The notes under the pieces are model-generated. The model did no database searches. It worked only from the letters and a program-made list of their open reading frames with translations, and was not told where the DNA came from. Of a DNA stretch of 64,000 nt, positions 51,043-59,935 are shown piece by piece (positions within the stretch are counted from its first letter, which is position 1; each line of letters opens with the position of its first letter). The stretch comes from an uncultured Eubacteriales bacterium. GTDB taxonomy: Bacteria > Bacillota > Clostridia > Oscillospirales > Acutalibacteraceae. The position numbers were made by a program, and so were the translations under genes. The DNA is taken from positions 62,001 through 126,000 of the forward strand of contig CAKSNE010000004.1 of assembly GCA_934476085.1 (NCBI GenBank), read 5' to 3'.

Positions 51043-52119
51043 ATGTTTGACAAGTTGATTGAAGTTGAAAAGCGTTTTGAAGAGATTGAGCAACAGTTAA
51101 TGGATCCGGCTGTTGTTACCGACCAAAAACTTTATACCAACCTTATGAGAGAAAATAAAAAATTAACTCCGATTGTTGAAAAATTCAGAGAATATGAAAC
51201 AGCTAAGAAAAATATTGAAGATGCTAAAGCTATGATAGCCGAAGGCGGACTTGATAAAGATTTTAAAGAAATGCTTGATGAAGAAATGTCTTCTTCAAAA
51301 GAAATAATGGAAAAATGTGCAGAAGAGCTTAAAATTCTTCTTTTGCCAACCGACCCTAACGATGATAAAAACGTTATTATTGAAATTCGTGGCGGCGCAG
51401 GCGGCGAAGAAGCAGCACTTTTTGCAGGCGAGTTGCTCCGTATGTATACAATGTATGCCGAAAGCAAAGGCTGGAAGGTTGATATGCTTTCCGCTAACGA
51501 AACAGGTCTTGGCGGATACAAAGAAGTTTCATTTATGGTTGAGGGCGAGGGTGCTTATTCAAGACTTAAATTTGAATCGGGCGGACACCGTGTTCAGCGT
51601 GTACCTGAAACCGAAAGTCAGGGCAGAATTCATACTTCAGCGGTTACTGTTGCGGTATTGCCTGAAGCAGAAGATGTTGAAATTGAAATTAATCCGGCAG
51701 ACTTGCAAATTGATACCTATCGTTCATCGGGTGCAGGCGGTCAGCATGTAAATAAAACCGAATCTGCCATTAGAATTACCCACTTGCCAACAGGCACAAT
51801 CGTTGAGTGTCAAGATGAGCGTTCACAACATAAAAACAAAGAAAAAGCTATGAAAATTCTTCGTTCAAGAATTTATGATAAAATGCAACAAGAGCAGGCT
51901 GATGAAATTGCTCAAACAAGAAAAACTATGATCGGTTCGGGCGACCGTTCACAAAGAATCAGAACTTACAACTTCCCACAGTCCCGTGTTACCGACCACA
52001 GAATCGGTCTTACTATCTATAAACTGGAGCAGTTTATGAACGGCGATCTTGATGAAGTTATTGACGCATTAATTACCGCTGACCGTGCAGAACAATTAAA
52101 AGCAGACAGCGAAAACTAA
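51043..52119 (+). CDS. prfA: Peptide chain release factor 1
   Basis: 358 aa. Terminates translation at UAA and UAG. N-terminal helical domain; the codon-recognition region (SGGHRVQRVPETESQGR) and the GGQ motif at about residue 232 (RSSGAGGQHVNKTESA) are intact. It lies downstream of DUF951 and directly upstream of the Sua5 gene, a frequent Gram-positive order. Confidence 0.97.
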   Translation: MFDKLIEVEKRFEEIEQQLMDPAVVTDQKLYTNLMRENKKLTPIVEKFREYETAKKNIEDAKAMIAEGGLDKDFKEMLDEEMSSSKEIMEKCAEELKILLLPTDPNDDKNVIIEIRGGAGGEEAALFAGELLRMYTMYAESKGWKVDMLSANETGLGGYKEVSFMVEGEGAYSRLKFESGGHRVQRVPETESQGRIHTSAVTVAVLPEAEDVEIEINPADLQIDTYRSSGAGGQHVNKTESAIRITHLPTGTIVECQDERSQHKNKEKAMKILRSRIYDKMQQEQADEIAQTRKTMIGSGDRSQRIRTYNFPQSRVTDHRIGLTIYKLEQFMNGDLDEVIDALITADRAEQLKADSEN

Positions 52120-52197
52120 AAGTATCAGTTGAAGTTCGAGCGGTTAGGACAAAAAACATTGCAACTTACAGCAAATTTTAATGGGAGAAATCAAACA

Positions 52198-53214
52198 ATG
52201 GAAACGCAAATGTTATCTTCAACAAAAAAAGATATTGAAGCTGCCGCTGAAATTTTAAAAAACGGCGGTCTTTGCGTTATACCTACCGAAACTGTATACG
52301 GACTCGGTGCAAACGCTTTTAATGAAACTGCGGTTAAAAATGTTTATACCGCTAAAGGCAGAGCCGCTGATAATCCGCTTATTGTTCATATTACAAAATT
52401 TGATGAAATTTATCCGCTTGTAAAAGAAATTCCCGAAAAAGCCAAAGCTTTGGCAGAAAAATTTTGGCCGGGTCCGCTGACTATGATTTTTAAAAAATCC
52501 GATAAAATTCCCGATGCGGTTACTTGCGGAATGGATACAGTTGCTATAAGAATGCCGTCCCACCCTGTTGCAAGAGCGATTATTTCTGCCGCTAAACTGC
52601 CTATTGCAGCACCCAGTGCTAATTTATCGGGCGGTGTTAGCCCTGTTACCGCTGAACATTGCTTTTCTGATTTAAACGGCAGAGTTGACGCAATTGTAGA
52701 TGGCGGAGAATGTGAAGTCGGTCTTGAATCAACAGTAATTTTAATGGTTGGCGATACTCCGAGATTGCTTCGTCCCGGCTTTGTTACCGCAGAGCAAATA
52801 AAAGAAACTATCGGCGATATTATTATTGATAATGCTATTTTACATCCTATTGAAAAAGGCGAAAAGGTTTTGTCGCCAGGTATGAAATATAAACACTACT
52901 CACCGAGTGCAAAAGTTGTAATTATTGACGCTGATGATGAAAAATATTACAGTTATGTAAACCAATATCAAGGTGACAATGTATTTGCTTTGTGCTATGA
53001 TGAAGACGCCGAGCATATAAATAAAAAATATTTAACTTACGGCAAAAACCACGATGATAAATCGGCAGCCGCAAAACTTTTTTATAATCTACATCAGTTT
53101 GATTTAATGGGTGCAAAACTTGTTTTGGCAAGGTTGCCCGAAACCACAGGAGTTGGACTTGCGGTTGTAAACCGTCTACTTCGTGCGGCAGGGTTTGAGG
53201 TGATTAAGCTTTGA
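52198..53214 (+). CDS. Threonylcarbamoyl-AMP synthase Sua5
   Basis: 338 aa from the ATG at 52198 (GGGAG about ten bases upstream); the longer frame starts at an unsupported TTG. Makes threonylcarbamoyl-AMP for the t6A37 modification of tRNAs. The N-terminal YrdC domain (KNGGLCVIPTETVYGLGANA, KGRAADNPLIVHI, GPLTMIFKK, MPSHP, LPIAAPSANLSG) is followed by the extra C-terminal Sua5 domain (about 220-338), which makes this the Sua5 rather than the shorter TsaC form. Confidence 0.94.
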   Translation: METQMLSSTKKDIEAAAEILKNGGLCVIPTETVYGLGANAFNETAVKNVYTAKGRAADNPLIVHITKFDEIYPLVKEIPEKAKALAEKFWPGPLTMIFKKSDKIPDAVTCGMDTVAIRMPSHPVARAIISAAKLPIAAPSANLSGGVSPVTAEHCFSDLNGRVDAIVDGGECEVGLESTVILMVGDTPRLLRPGFVTAEQIKETIGDIIIDNAILHPIEKGEKVLSPGMKYKHYSPSAKVVIIDADDEKYYSYVNQYQGDNVFALCYDEDAEHINKKYLTYGKNHDDKSAAAKLFYNLHQFDLMGAKLVLARLPETTGVGLAVVNRLLRAAGFEVIKL

Positions 53215-53795
53215 AAATTATAGGTTTAACAGGTGCTTCGGGTGCGGGCAAATCAACCGTTGTTAAAATGCTCGGCTTTAAAACTGTTGACGCTGATAAA
53301 ATTTCAAGAGAAGTTATGTTGCCGGGCAGCGAATGTTTAAAAGCTATTGTAAAAGCCTTTGGCGAAGATGTTTTGTGCGACGACGGCAGTTTAAACCGAA
53401 AAGAACTGGCAAAAAGGGCTTTTTCGAGTAAAGAAAAAACCGAACTTTTAAACTCGGTTGCTCACCCTTTTATAAAAAAAGAAATACATAACCAAATTAA
53501 AAATTACAAATTGCAGGGCGAAAAAGTAATTATTCTTGACGCTCCGCAGCTTTTTGAGGCAAAATGCGAACAATTTTGCGATATTACAGTCGGTGTTTTG
53601 GCTGATAAAAGTGTTCGCAAAAAACGAATTATGATTCGTGATAATATAACAGAAGAACAGGCAAATACAAGATTAAACGCCGGTAAGCCTGATGAATTTT
53701 TTATTAAAAATTGCGACTATATTATTATAAATGACGGCGAATTAGATAAACTACAAATGAATGTTAAAAAATTTATTTTATCGCTTGATATTTAG
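53211..53795 (+). CDS. coaE: Dephospho-CoA kinase
   Basis: 194 aa from a TTG at 53211 that overlaps the Sua5 stop (TTGA), with GAGGTGA upstream. Last step of coenzyme A synthesis. P-loop GLTGASGAGKST; DADKISREV; LDAPQLFE; VLADKSVRKKRIMIRD. A normal CoaE length. Confidence 0.94.
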   Translation: MKIIGLTGASGAGKSTVVKMLGFKTVDADKISREVMLPGSECLKAIVKAFGEDVLCDDGSLNRKELAKRAFSSKEKTELLNSVAHPFIKKEIHNQIKNYKLQGEKVIILDAPQLFEAKCEQFCDITVGVLADKSVRKKRIMIRDNITEEQANTRLNAGKPDEFFIKNCDYIIINDGELDKLQMNVKKFILSLDI

Positions 53796-53803
53796 GAGAA
53801 ACA

Positions 53804-54364
53804 TTGAAAAAATTATTTAAACTCGTACTATGGATTGTTTTAATCTGTGTACTGATTTACGGCGGAATGACCGCTTACAAAAAAATAGAAAAATTCATAT
53901 ATCCTACTGATTACGCTGATTTAGTCAATAAATATGCCGAAGAAAACGACCTTGATAAATCGCTTGTTTTTGCGGTTATAAAATGTGAAAGCGGTTTTGA
54001 TAAAAATGCTGTTTCAAAAATCGGCGCTAAAGGACTTATGCAGCTTACTCCCGAAACTTATGAGTGGGTTTCTTCAAAACACGGCAAAAAAGTTGATAAT
54101 TCCGATGAACTTTTTGATCCGGAAACTAATATTCAAGCAGGTTGCCGACTTTTAAAACGACATATTAAAGAGTTTAAATCAGTAAAAACCGCACTTGCCG
54201 CTTATCACGCCGGAAGAGGAGTTACTAATAAGTGGCTTAAAGATGAAAAATATTCTTCCGACGGTGTAAATTTAGATAAAATTCCTTACAGCGAAACTGA
54301 AAGTTATGTTGATAAGGTAATAAATACAGTCGAAAAATATAAAACTATTTATAATATAGACTAA
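53804..54364 (+). CDS. Lytic transglycosylase (SLT domain)
   Basis: 186 aa from a TTG at 53804 (AGGAG five bases upstream). One N-terminal membrane anchor (about 4-24). The SLT fold has the catalytic Glu62 in KCESGFDKNAVSKIGAKGL, MQLTPETYEWV and LAAYHAGRGVTNKWL. Cleaves peptidoglycan by forming 1,6-anhydromuramic acid. It is adjacent to coaE by 8 bp. Confidence 0.92.
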   Translation: MKKLFKLVLWIVLICVLIYGGMTAYKKIEKFIYPTDYADLVNKYAEENDLDKSLVFAVIKCESGFDKNAVSKIGAKGLMQLTPETYEWVSSKHGKKVDNSDELFDPETNIQAGCRLLKRHIKEFKSVKTALAAYHAGRGVTNKWLKDEKYSSDGVNLDKIPYSETESYVDKVINTVEKYKTIYNID

Positions 54365-54381
54365 AGAAGGAGATTTTTACT

Positions 54382-55779
54382 ATGGACGAGAAAACACAGG
54401 CAAAAGAATTAAAAGAAAAACTTTTTCTTAATGACAAAAACGGCTATTTTAAAATAGACGAATGTGAAGAAAAAGACATTAACGATTTTGCAGAAGGCTA
54501 TAAAACCTTTTTAAACGCTTCAAAAACCGAGCGTCTTTGCGTTAAAAATGCAATTTTATTAGCAGAAGAAAAAGGCTTTGAAGAATTTGATCCTGACAAA
54601 AAATATAAAACAGGCGACAAAGTTTATTTAAATCAACACGGCAAAGCAATTATTCTTTCGGTTATCGGTAAAAAAGATATTAAAGAAGGCACCCGAATTG
54701 TTGCCGCACATATTGATTCACCAAGAATTGATTTAAAAGCAAACCCGCTTTTTGAAAATGAAGAACTCGGTTACTTTAAAACTCATTATTACGGCGGAAT
54801 TAAAAAGTATCAATGGACTGCTATGCCGCTTTCGCTTTACGGCGTTGTTATCAACTCTAAAGGCGAAAAAATTGAAATTTCTTTGGGCGACGGCGAAAAC
54901 GATCCTAAATTTGTTATTACCGATTTACTTCCACACCTTGGTGCAGAACAAGGCAAACGCACTTTAAACGAAGGTATCAAAGGCGAAGAACTTAATATTT
55001 TAATCGGTTCTCGTCCGTTTAAAGACGATAGTGAATCAGAGGCAATCAAACTTAATTTGATGAAACTTATTAACGAAAAATACGGCTTTGTTGAAGAAGA
55101 TTTCAGAGCCGCCGAGCTTGAATTTGTTCCGTCATTTAACGCTTGCGACATTGGCTTTGACCGCTCACTCGTTGGCGGATACGGCCACGATGACAGAGTT
55201 TGTGCTTATCCGGCACTTATGGCGGCACTTGATACCGAAGCCCCTGAATACACAACTGTTACTGTTTTAACCGATAAAGAAGAAACAGGATCAGACGGCA
55301 ACACAGGCTTGCTTTGCGATTATTTACGCAACTTTATTACCGATCTTGCACTTGCAAACGGCGTTCAGGGTTACAGAGTTTTAAGAAATTCAAAATGCTT
55401 GTCAGCAGATGTAAACGCTGCATTTGACCCTACTTTTCCTGATGTTTCCGAAAAGAGAAATTCATCATTTGTAAACAAAGGCGTTGTAATAACTAAATAC
55501 ACAGGCGCTCGTGGCAAAGGCGGCACATCTGACGCATCAGCCGAGTATATGGGATTTGTTTCAAAGCTTCTTAATGATAACAAAGTTGTTTGGCAAACAG
55601 GCGAACTCGGTAAAGTAGACGCAGGCGGCGGCGGAACTGTTGCAAAATACATTGCTAATATGGATGTTGAAACAGTTGACCTTGGCGTGCCTGTTCTCTC
55701 AATGCACTCACCTTTTGAAGTAATTTCAAAACTTGATTTATTTATGGCTTACAAAGCTTTTATGGCATTTAACAAATAA
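54382..55779 (+). CDS. M18-family aminopeptidase
   Basis: 465 aa. Cytosolic metallo-aminopeptidase of the aspartyl-aminopeptidase clan. Metal motifs: VAAHIDSPRIDLK, GHDDRVCAYP, DKEETGSDG and SMHSPFEVI. Full length for the family. RBS AAGGAGAT. It is the last of the plus-strand run that started at DUF951. Confidence 0.93.
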   Translation: MDEKTQAKELKEKLFLNDKNGYFKIDECEEKDINDFAEGYKTFLNASKTERLCVKNAILLAEEKGFEEFDPDKKYKTGDKVYLNQHGKAIILSVIGKKDIKEGTRIVAAHIDSPRIDLKANPLFENEELGYFKTHYYGGIKKYQWTAMPLSLYGVVINSKGEKIEISLGDGENDPKFVITDLLPHLGAEQGKRTLNEGIKGEELNILIGSRPFKDDSESEAIKLNLMKLINEKYGFVEEDFRAAELEFVPSFNACDIGFDRSLVGGYGHDDRVCAYPALMAALDTEAPEYTTVTVLTDKEETGSDGNTGLLCDYLRNFITDLALANGVQGYRVLRNSKCLSADVNAAFDPTFPDVSEKRNSSFVNKGVVITKYTGARGKGGTSDASAEYMGFVSKLLNDNKVVWQTGELGKVDAGGGGTVAKYIANMDVETVDLGVPVLSMHSPFEVISKLDLFMAYKAFMAFNK

Positions 55780-55793
55780 ATATTAATAAATCT

Positions 55794-55841
55794 TGTCCCC
55801 TTACGCATATACTTAAATAAAAAATGCAAAGTAAGGGGACA
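55794..55841 (+). promoter_or_regulatory. Hairpin enclosing the ribosome site of the DUF4830-like gene
   Basis: Arms TGTCCCCTTAC (55794-55804) and GTAAGGGGACA (55831-55841) are exact complements; inner GCAT/ATGC extends the stem. The AAGGGG ribosome site lies in the 3' arm, so the fold would hide it. Confidence 0.55.
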
Positions 55842-55847
55842 TTTAAT

Positions 55848-56306
55848 ATGATAGGCTTTACCGCAAAAATTACAAAAACAAAAATTTTTATAGGAATTGC
55901 TATACTTCTGATTCCGCTGCTCACCTTTTCGGCGATTTATATAAACCGAATAAATAAACCCGAAATTGTTAATTTAAACGGAAAAACTTCGGCTCAGCGA
56001 ATAGCTTTTTTAAAACAATACGGCTGGGAAGCGAACAAGGATAACGAAGACGAAAAAGATACAGTTATTCCCGCAAAATTTGATAATGTTTATGACGCTT
56101 ACAACAGTATTCAGCTATCTCAAGGCTTTGATTTATCAGCCTATAAGGGCGAAAAGGTCAAGCTTTACAGTATAAAAATAAATAACTACCCTAAAAATTC
56201 CGAATATGTTTATGCCACAATTTTAGTAAAAGGCGATACAATAATCGGCGGTGATATTCATTCGACCGAGTTAAACGGATTTATGCACGGGTTTAAACTA
56301 GAATAA
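55848..56306 (+). CDS. DUF4830-like membrane-anchored protein
   Basis: 152 aa from the ATG at 55848 (AAGGGGACA upstream); the frame opens 8 codons earlier. One N-terminal membrane segment (about 14-34), then a short domain RIAFLKQYGWEANKDNEDE, YNSIQLSQGFDLSAYKGEKV, which I believe is DUF4830, a domain of Clostridia of unknown function. It is followed 12 bp later by the pseudouridine synthase. Confidence 0.7.
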   Translation: MIGFTAKITKTKIFIGIAILLIPLLTFSAIYINRINKPEIVNLNGKTSAQRIAFLKQYGWEANKDNEDEKDTVIPAKFDNVYDAYNSIQLSQGFDLSAYKGEKVKLYSIKINNYPKNSEYVYATILVKGDTIIGGDIHSTELNGFMHGFKLE

Positions 56307-56318
56307 CCAGAGGTAAAA

Positions 56319-57020
56319 ATGGAGAGAATTGATAAAATCGTTTCTACAAAAATGTGTATTTCACGAACCGACGCACGCAGACTTATAAAAATCGGTCAGG
56401 TTTTATTAAACGGTCAGCGTATTAAAAGCACTAATGCTAAAGCCGATGAAACCGATGAAATCACAGTAAACGGCGAAAAAATTACATATAACAAAAACGT
56501 TTATATAATGATGAACAAGCCAAGCGGTGTTGTTTGCGATGATAAAGACTCTGCTCCTTACGCACCGACTGTTTTAGATGATTCATTAAAACAAAAAGAC
56601 TTATTTTGTGTCGGCAGACTAGATAAAGATACAACAGGTTTGCTTATTATCACAAATGACGGCGAATTTTCACATAATGTTATCTCGCCTAAAAAGCACA
56701 TTCAAAAACGATACCGTGCAACGCTTGAAAGTCCTGTTACCGATGAAAACATCGCTAAAGCAAAATCAGGGTTGACGCTTAAAGACGGTACAAAGCTTTT
56801 GCCGGCTGAAATTGAAATTGTCAGCGATGACAGAAAAACTGTTGACTTTGTCATCAGCGAAGGCAAGTACCACCAAATCAAACGAATGGCAGGTGCCATG
56901 AATAACAAGGTTTTAACTTTAAAACGTATTTCTATCGGAAAATTAGTTCTCGATAACTCGCTTGAAGTCGGAAATGCCAGAATACTGTCAAATAAAGAAT
57001 TGGAAAATATTTTCTTGTAA
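56319..57020 (+). CDS. RsuA/RluB-type pseudouridine synthase
   Basis: 233 aa. N-terminal S4 RNA-binding domain (IDKIVSTKMCISRTDARRL) then the synthase domain with the catalytic Asp near residue 101 (VGRLDKDTTGLLIITND). It modifies 16S or 23S rRNA uridines; RsuA acts on 16S U516. Which one this is cannot be told. No terminator follows it. Confidence 0.92.
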   Translation: MERIDKIVSTKMCISRTDARRLIKIGQVLLNGQRIKSTNAKADETDEITVNGEKITYNKNVYIMMNKPSGVVCDDKDSAPYAPTVLDDSLKQKDLFCVGRLDKDTTGLLIITNDGEFSHNVISPKKHIQKRYRATLESPVTDENIAKAKSGLTLKDGTKLLPAEIEIVSDDRKTVDFVISEGKYHQIKRMAGAMNNKVLTLKRISIGKLVLDNSLEVGNARILSNKELENIFL

Positions 57021-57132
57021 TTTGTTCAAATTCACAAAATGTTAATATAAAATCGGCTAAATATCACATTTTTGCAATTTTTATTGTGAATTTTGCATAA
57101 TAATGTTAATGATTTTTTGGCATTAAATTTTA

Positions 57133-57161
57133 TTGCAATTTTTTGATATATATGCTATTAT
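57133..57161 (+). promoter_or_regulatory. Promoter of the MsmX-type ATPase gene
   Basis: TTGCAA, 17-base spacer, TATTAT; predicted start near 57168. A small hairpin AGGGCA-TGCCCT (57176-57192) begins the leader. A weak resemblance to the sugar-operon operator lies at 57021-57038. Confidence 0.6.
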
Positions 57162-57215
57162 TATCAATACAAGCTAGGGCACTGTATGCCCTTGTGTATT
57201 ATAGGAGGAAAAAAT

Positions 57216-58358
57216 ATGGCAGGCTTATCTTTAAAAGGTATTTATAAAAAATATCCTGGCGGCGTAATTGCTGTATCTGATTTCAATCTTGAAATTAAAG
57301 ATAAAGAATTTATTGTTTTAGTAGGTCCTTCAGGTTGCGGTAAATCTACAACTCTTCGTATGATTGCCGGTCTTGAAGAAATTTCAGAAGGTGAACTTTA
57401 TATCGGCGACCGTTTGGTTAACGATGTAGCACCTAAAGACAGAGATATTGCAATGGTGTTCCAGAACTATGCGCTTTATCCTCATATGTCAGTTTTCGAG
57501 AATATGGCATTTGGCTTAAAACTTCGTAAAACTCCACGTGATGAAATCAAACGTCGTGTAGATGAAGCTGCTAGAATTCTTGATATTGCTCATTTATTAG
57601 ACAGAAAACCAAAGGCTCTTTCAGGTGGTCAACGTCAGCGTGTTGCTCTTGGTCGTGCGCTCGTTCGTGAACCACAGGTATTCTTACTTGACGAACCTTT
57701 GTCAAACCTTGATGCTAAACTTCGTGCTCAAATGAGAACTGAGCTTACAAAACTTCATCAAAGACTCGGTACTACATTTATCTATGTAACACATGACCAG
57801 ACCGAAGCTATGACAATGGCTGATAGAATCGTTGTTATGAAAGACGGTCTTATTCAACAGGTTGATACTCCACAGCATCTTTATGATATTCCATGCAACA
57901 CATTCGTTGCCGGATTTATCGGTTCACCTCAAATGAACTTTATTGATTCTGTTGTAAGAAAAGAAGGCGAAGACTTCTTTGTTGAATTTGGTTCAGAAGA
58001 TACAAAACATCGTCTTGGTGTTAAATTTAAAATCAAACTTCCTGCATACAAAAATGCAAAAGGTCAACTTGATAACTATGTTGATAAAGAAGTTATTATG
58101 GGTATCCGTCCTGAACACATTCATGACGAACCAAAACTCTTAAAAGAATTCCCAGACGGTAAAGTTGAAGCTAATGTTGAAGTTACTGAGCTTATGGGTG
58201 CTGAAACATATCTCTATGTTAACTGCGAAACTCACTACTTAACAGCTCGTGTTGCTCCTACAACAACTGCTAAAATGGGCGAAGATATCGATATCACATT
58301 TGAACCTGAAAAGATTCATCTCTTTGATAAAGATACTGAAATGGCAATTTGCCACTAA
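57216..58358 (+). CDS. msmX: Multi-sugar ABC ATPase (MsmX/UgpC type)
   Basis: 380 aa from the ATG at 57216 (AGGAGG upstream). Walker A GPSGCGKST, signature LSGGQRQRVALGRAL, Walker B FLLDEPLSNLDAKLR, His switch VTHDQ, and the C-terminal TOBE regulatory domain (about 270-380). Such ATPases energise several sugar transporters. It stands alone with its own promoter and terminator and is the best candidate for the sugar operon at 29.5-41.2 kb, which lacks an ATPase. Confidence 0.93.
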   Translation: MAGLSLKGIYKKYPGGVIAVSDFNLEIKDKEFIVLVGPSGCGKSTTLRMIAGLEEISEGELYIGDRLVNDVAPKDRDIAMVFQNYALYPHMSVFENMAFGLKLRKTPRDEIKRRVDEAARILDIAHLLDRKPKALSGGQRQRVALGRALVREPQVFLLDEPLSNLDAKLRAQMRTELTKLHQRLGTTFIYVTHDQTEAMTMADRIVVMKDGLIQQVDTPQHLYDIPCNTFVAGFIGSPQMNFIDSVVRKEGEDFFVEFGSEDTKHRLGVKFKIKLPAYKNAKGQLDNYVDKEVIMGIRPEHIHDEPKLLKEFPDGKVEANVEVTELMGAETYLYVNCETHYLTARVAPTTTAKMGEDIDITFEPEKIHLFDKDTEMAICH

Positions 58359-58371
58359 TTAAATAACATAC

Positions 58372-58399
58372 AAAAGCCTGATTTTTTATCAGGCTTTTT
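58372..58399 (+). terminator. Terminator after the MsmX-type gene
   Basis: 11-bp stem AAAAGCCTGAT with its complement, 5-base T loop, then TTTTTG. Confidence 0.88.
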
Positions 58400-58425
58400 G
58401 ATTTTTAGATAAGGATTTATTTTTT

Positions 58426-59376
58426 ATGAAAATTGTTATTACCGATGCTAAAACGCTTACCGATGGTGATATTAGTTTGGATTTTTTCAAAAATTACGGT
58501 GACGTTGACATATATCAAATGACCTTAGCACAAGAGCTTGATGAAAGAATAGCAGACGCTGATATGGTTATTTGTAATAAAACCGAAATTACTGCCGAAA
58601 CTATGAAAAAAGCGAAAAAGCTTAAATATATCGGACTTTTTGCAACAGGATTTAATAATATTGATATTGCTTTTGCTAAAAAAAGCAACATTGTTGTTTG
58701 TAATGCACCTGCCTATTCTACCGAAGCGGTTGCACAACACACTTTTTCGCTGATTTTTCATTTTACAAATAGAGTCAGCGAGTATAATTCGTTTGTTTCA
58801 AACGGCGATTGGATTAACAGCGAAACTTTTTCTTGTTTTCCGTTGCCGCTAACCGAGATTAATAACAAAACTATCGGGCTGGTCGGTTATGGCTCAATCG
58901 GTAAACGAGTAGCCGAGATTGCAAAAGCATTTAAAATGAATGTTTTGGTTTTCAACCGCAGTAAAATCAATGATAATACTGTTTCACAAGTTGATTTTGA
59001 TACTTTGCTTAAAAACAGCGATATTGTATCTCTTCATTGTCCGCTAAATGAGCAATCAAAAGAAATGATGAACAAACAAGCGTTTTCAAAAATGAAAAAA
59101 GGTGCAATTTTGATCAACACCGCTCGCGGTCCGATTGTAAATGAAAATGATTTAAAAGATGCACTTGAATGCGGTCAATTAGGCGGAGCAGGCGTTGATG
59201 TTTTAACAACCGAGCCAATGAACAAAAACTGTCCGCTATACAATGCGAAAAATTGCGTTATAACGCCGCATATTGCCTGGGCGGCACTCGAAACCAGAGA
59301 AAGACTTTTAAAAATAGTAGAAGAAAATATAAAAGCGTTTTTATCAGGCAACCCGCAAAATGTTGTAAATAAATAA
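58426..59376 (+). CDS. D-2-hydroxyacid dehydrogenase
   Basis: 316 aa. NAD-binding motif GYGSIG near residue 150; catalytic Arg in LINTARGPIVNENDL near 231, Glu in GVDVLTTEP, His in TPHIAW near 280. The family reduces 2-oxo acids; members include glycerate dehydrogenase. The sequence alone does not fix the substrate. Monocistronic with terminators on both sides. Confidence 0.9.
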   Translation: MKIVITDAKTLTDGDISLDFFKNYGDVDIYQMTLAQELDERIADADMVICNKTEITAETMKKAKKLKYIGLFATGFNNIDIAFAKKSNIVVCNAPAYSTEAVAQHTFSLIFHFTNRVSEYNSFVSNGDWINSETFSCFPLPLTEINNKTIGLVGYGSIGKRVAEIAKAFKMNVLVFNRSKINDNTVSQVDFDTLLKNSDIVSLHCPLNEQSKEMMNKQAFSKMKKGAILINTARGPIVNENDLKDALECGQLGGAGVDVLTTEPMNKNCPLYNAKNCVITPHIAWAALETRERLLKIVEENIKAFLSGNPQNVVNK

Positions 59377-59383
59377 ACTAAAA

Positions 59384-59417
59384 AAAACTACCGCTTAAAT
59401 TATAAGCGGTAGTTTTT
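59384..59417. terminator. Bidirectional terminator (hydroxyacid dehydrogenase / XRE regulator)
   Basis: 15-bp stem AAAAACTACCGCTTA with its complement and a 5-base loop; A/T runs on both sides. The XRE stop codon lies at its edge. Confidence 0.9.
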
Positions 59418-59619
59418 AGTCTTCGGTGATTTCAAGCAAATCGTTTGGAGTACATTCCAGCAACAAACACATTGTTTCGATATTTTCATATCTGATCGAC
59501 TTTGTCTTGTTGTTTACCATATTGCTGAAATTTTGATAACTCATACCAAGTTGTTTGTATAACCAGTACTTTGTTTTGCCTTTTTTCTCGAGCAACTCGA
59601 GTGCTTTTAATCTAATCAT
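59416..59619 (-). CDS. XRE-family HTH regulator
   Basis: 67 aa from the ATG at 59619 (GGAGAT eight bases upstream). One helix-turn-helix domain (KTKYWLYKQLGMSYQNFSNMVNNKT). Divergent from a small Cys-rich protein gene, with arms CGTTGTATA/TATACAACG between them as candidate operators. Confidence 0.85.
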   Translation of the reverse strand: MIRLKALELLEKKGKTKYWLYKQLGMSYQNFSNMVNNKTKSIRYENIETMCLLLECTPNDLLEITED

Positions 59620-59672
59620 AAGATACATCTCCAACATATATTCTCTAATAAGATAATATATCATTTTTTATC

Positions 59673-59701
59673 TTTACACATAGATTATTTCGTTGTATAA
59701 T
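59673..59701 (+). promoter_or_regulatory. Promoter of the 54-aa Cys-rich protein gene
   Basis: TTTACA, 17-base spacer, TATAAT. Inverted arms CGTTGTATA (59691-59699) and TATACAACG (59742-59750) flank the start, the first overlapping the -10 element. Confidence 0.65.
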
Positions 59702-59770
59702 GAATTCATCTAATTAATTTATGCGTAAGGCTTTTTCACACTATACAACGCAAACAAACAGGAGGTTTTT

Positions 59771-59935
59771 ATGATTATTGATGATTATATGAAAATAGAA
59801 TTAACGCCGGGAAACGGTGGTAAAAGCTGTTTAGGCAATGGCGAACACATAAATGAAAAAGGAAAGCCTATTGAAATTTGCTGTGAAAATTGCGATTATT
59901 TTCTTTGTTGTTTTCCGCTGAGCGAAAATGAATAA
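59771..59935 (+). CDS. 54-aa cysteine-rich protein
   Basis: ATG at 59771 with AGGAGG just upstream; stop at 59935. Five Cys: one at SCLGN and four in the C-terminal ICCENCDYFLCCF, a possible metal- or cluster-binding knuckle. No membrane segment and no signal. I do not recognise a named family. Its stop codon directly abuts the stop of the convergent TauE-half gene, with no terminator between. Confidence 0.8.
   Translation: MIIDDYMKIELTPGNGGKSCLGNGEHINEKGKPIEICCENCDYFLCCFPLSENE

Noticed and set aside
51132..51521. 129-aa minus-strand frame inside prfA
   Set aside because: prfA is intact; the frame is Ser/Pro-rich antisense with no start signal.
57021..57038. Copy of the sugar-operon operator before the MsmX-type gene
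   Set aside because: TTTGTTCAAATTCACAAA needs a one-base gap to align and has two mismatches; in this AT-rich DNA that is not enough to call a site. Kept only as a remark.
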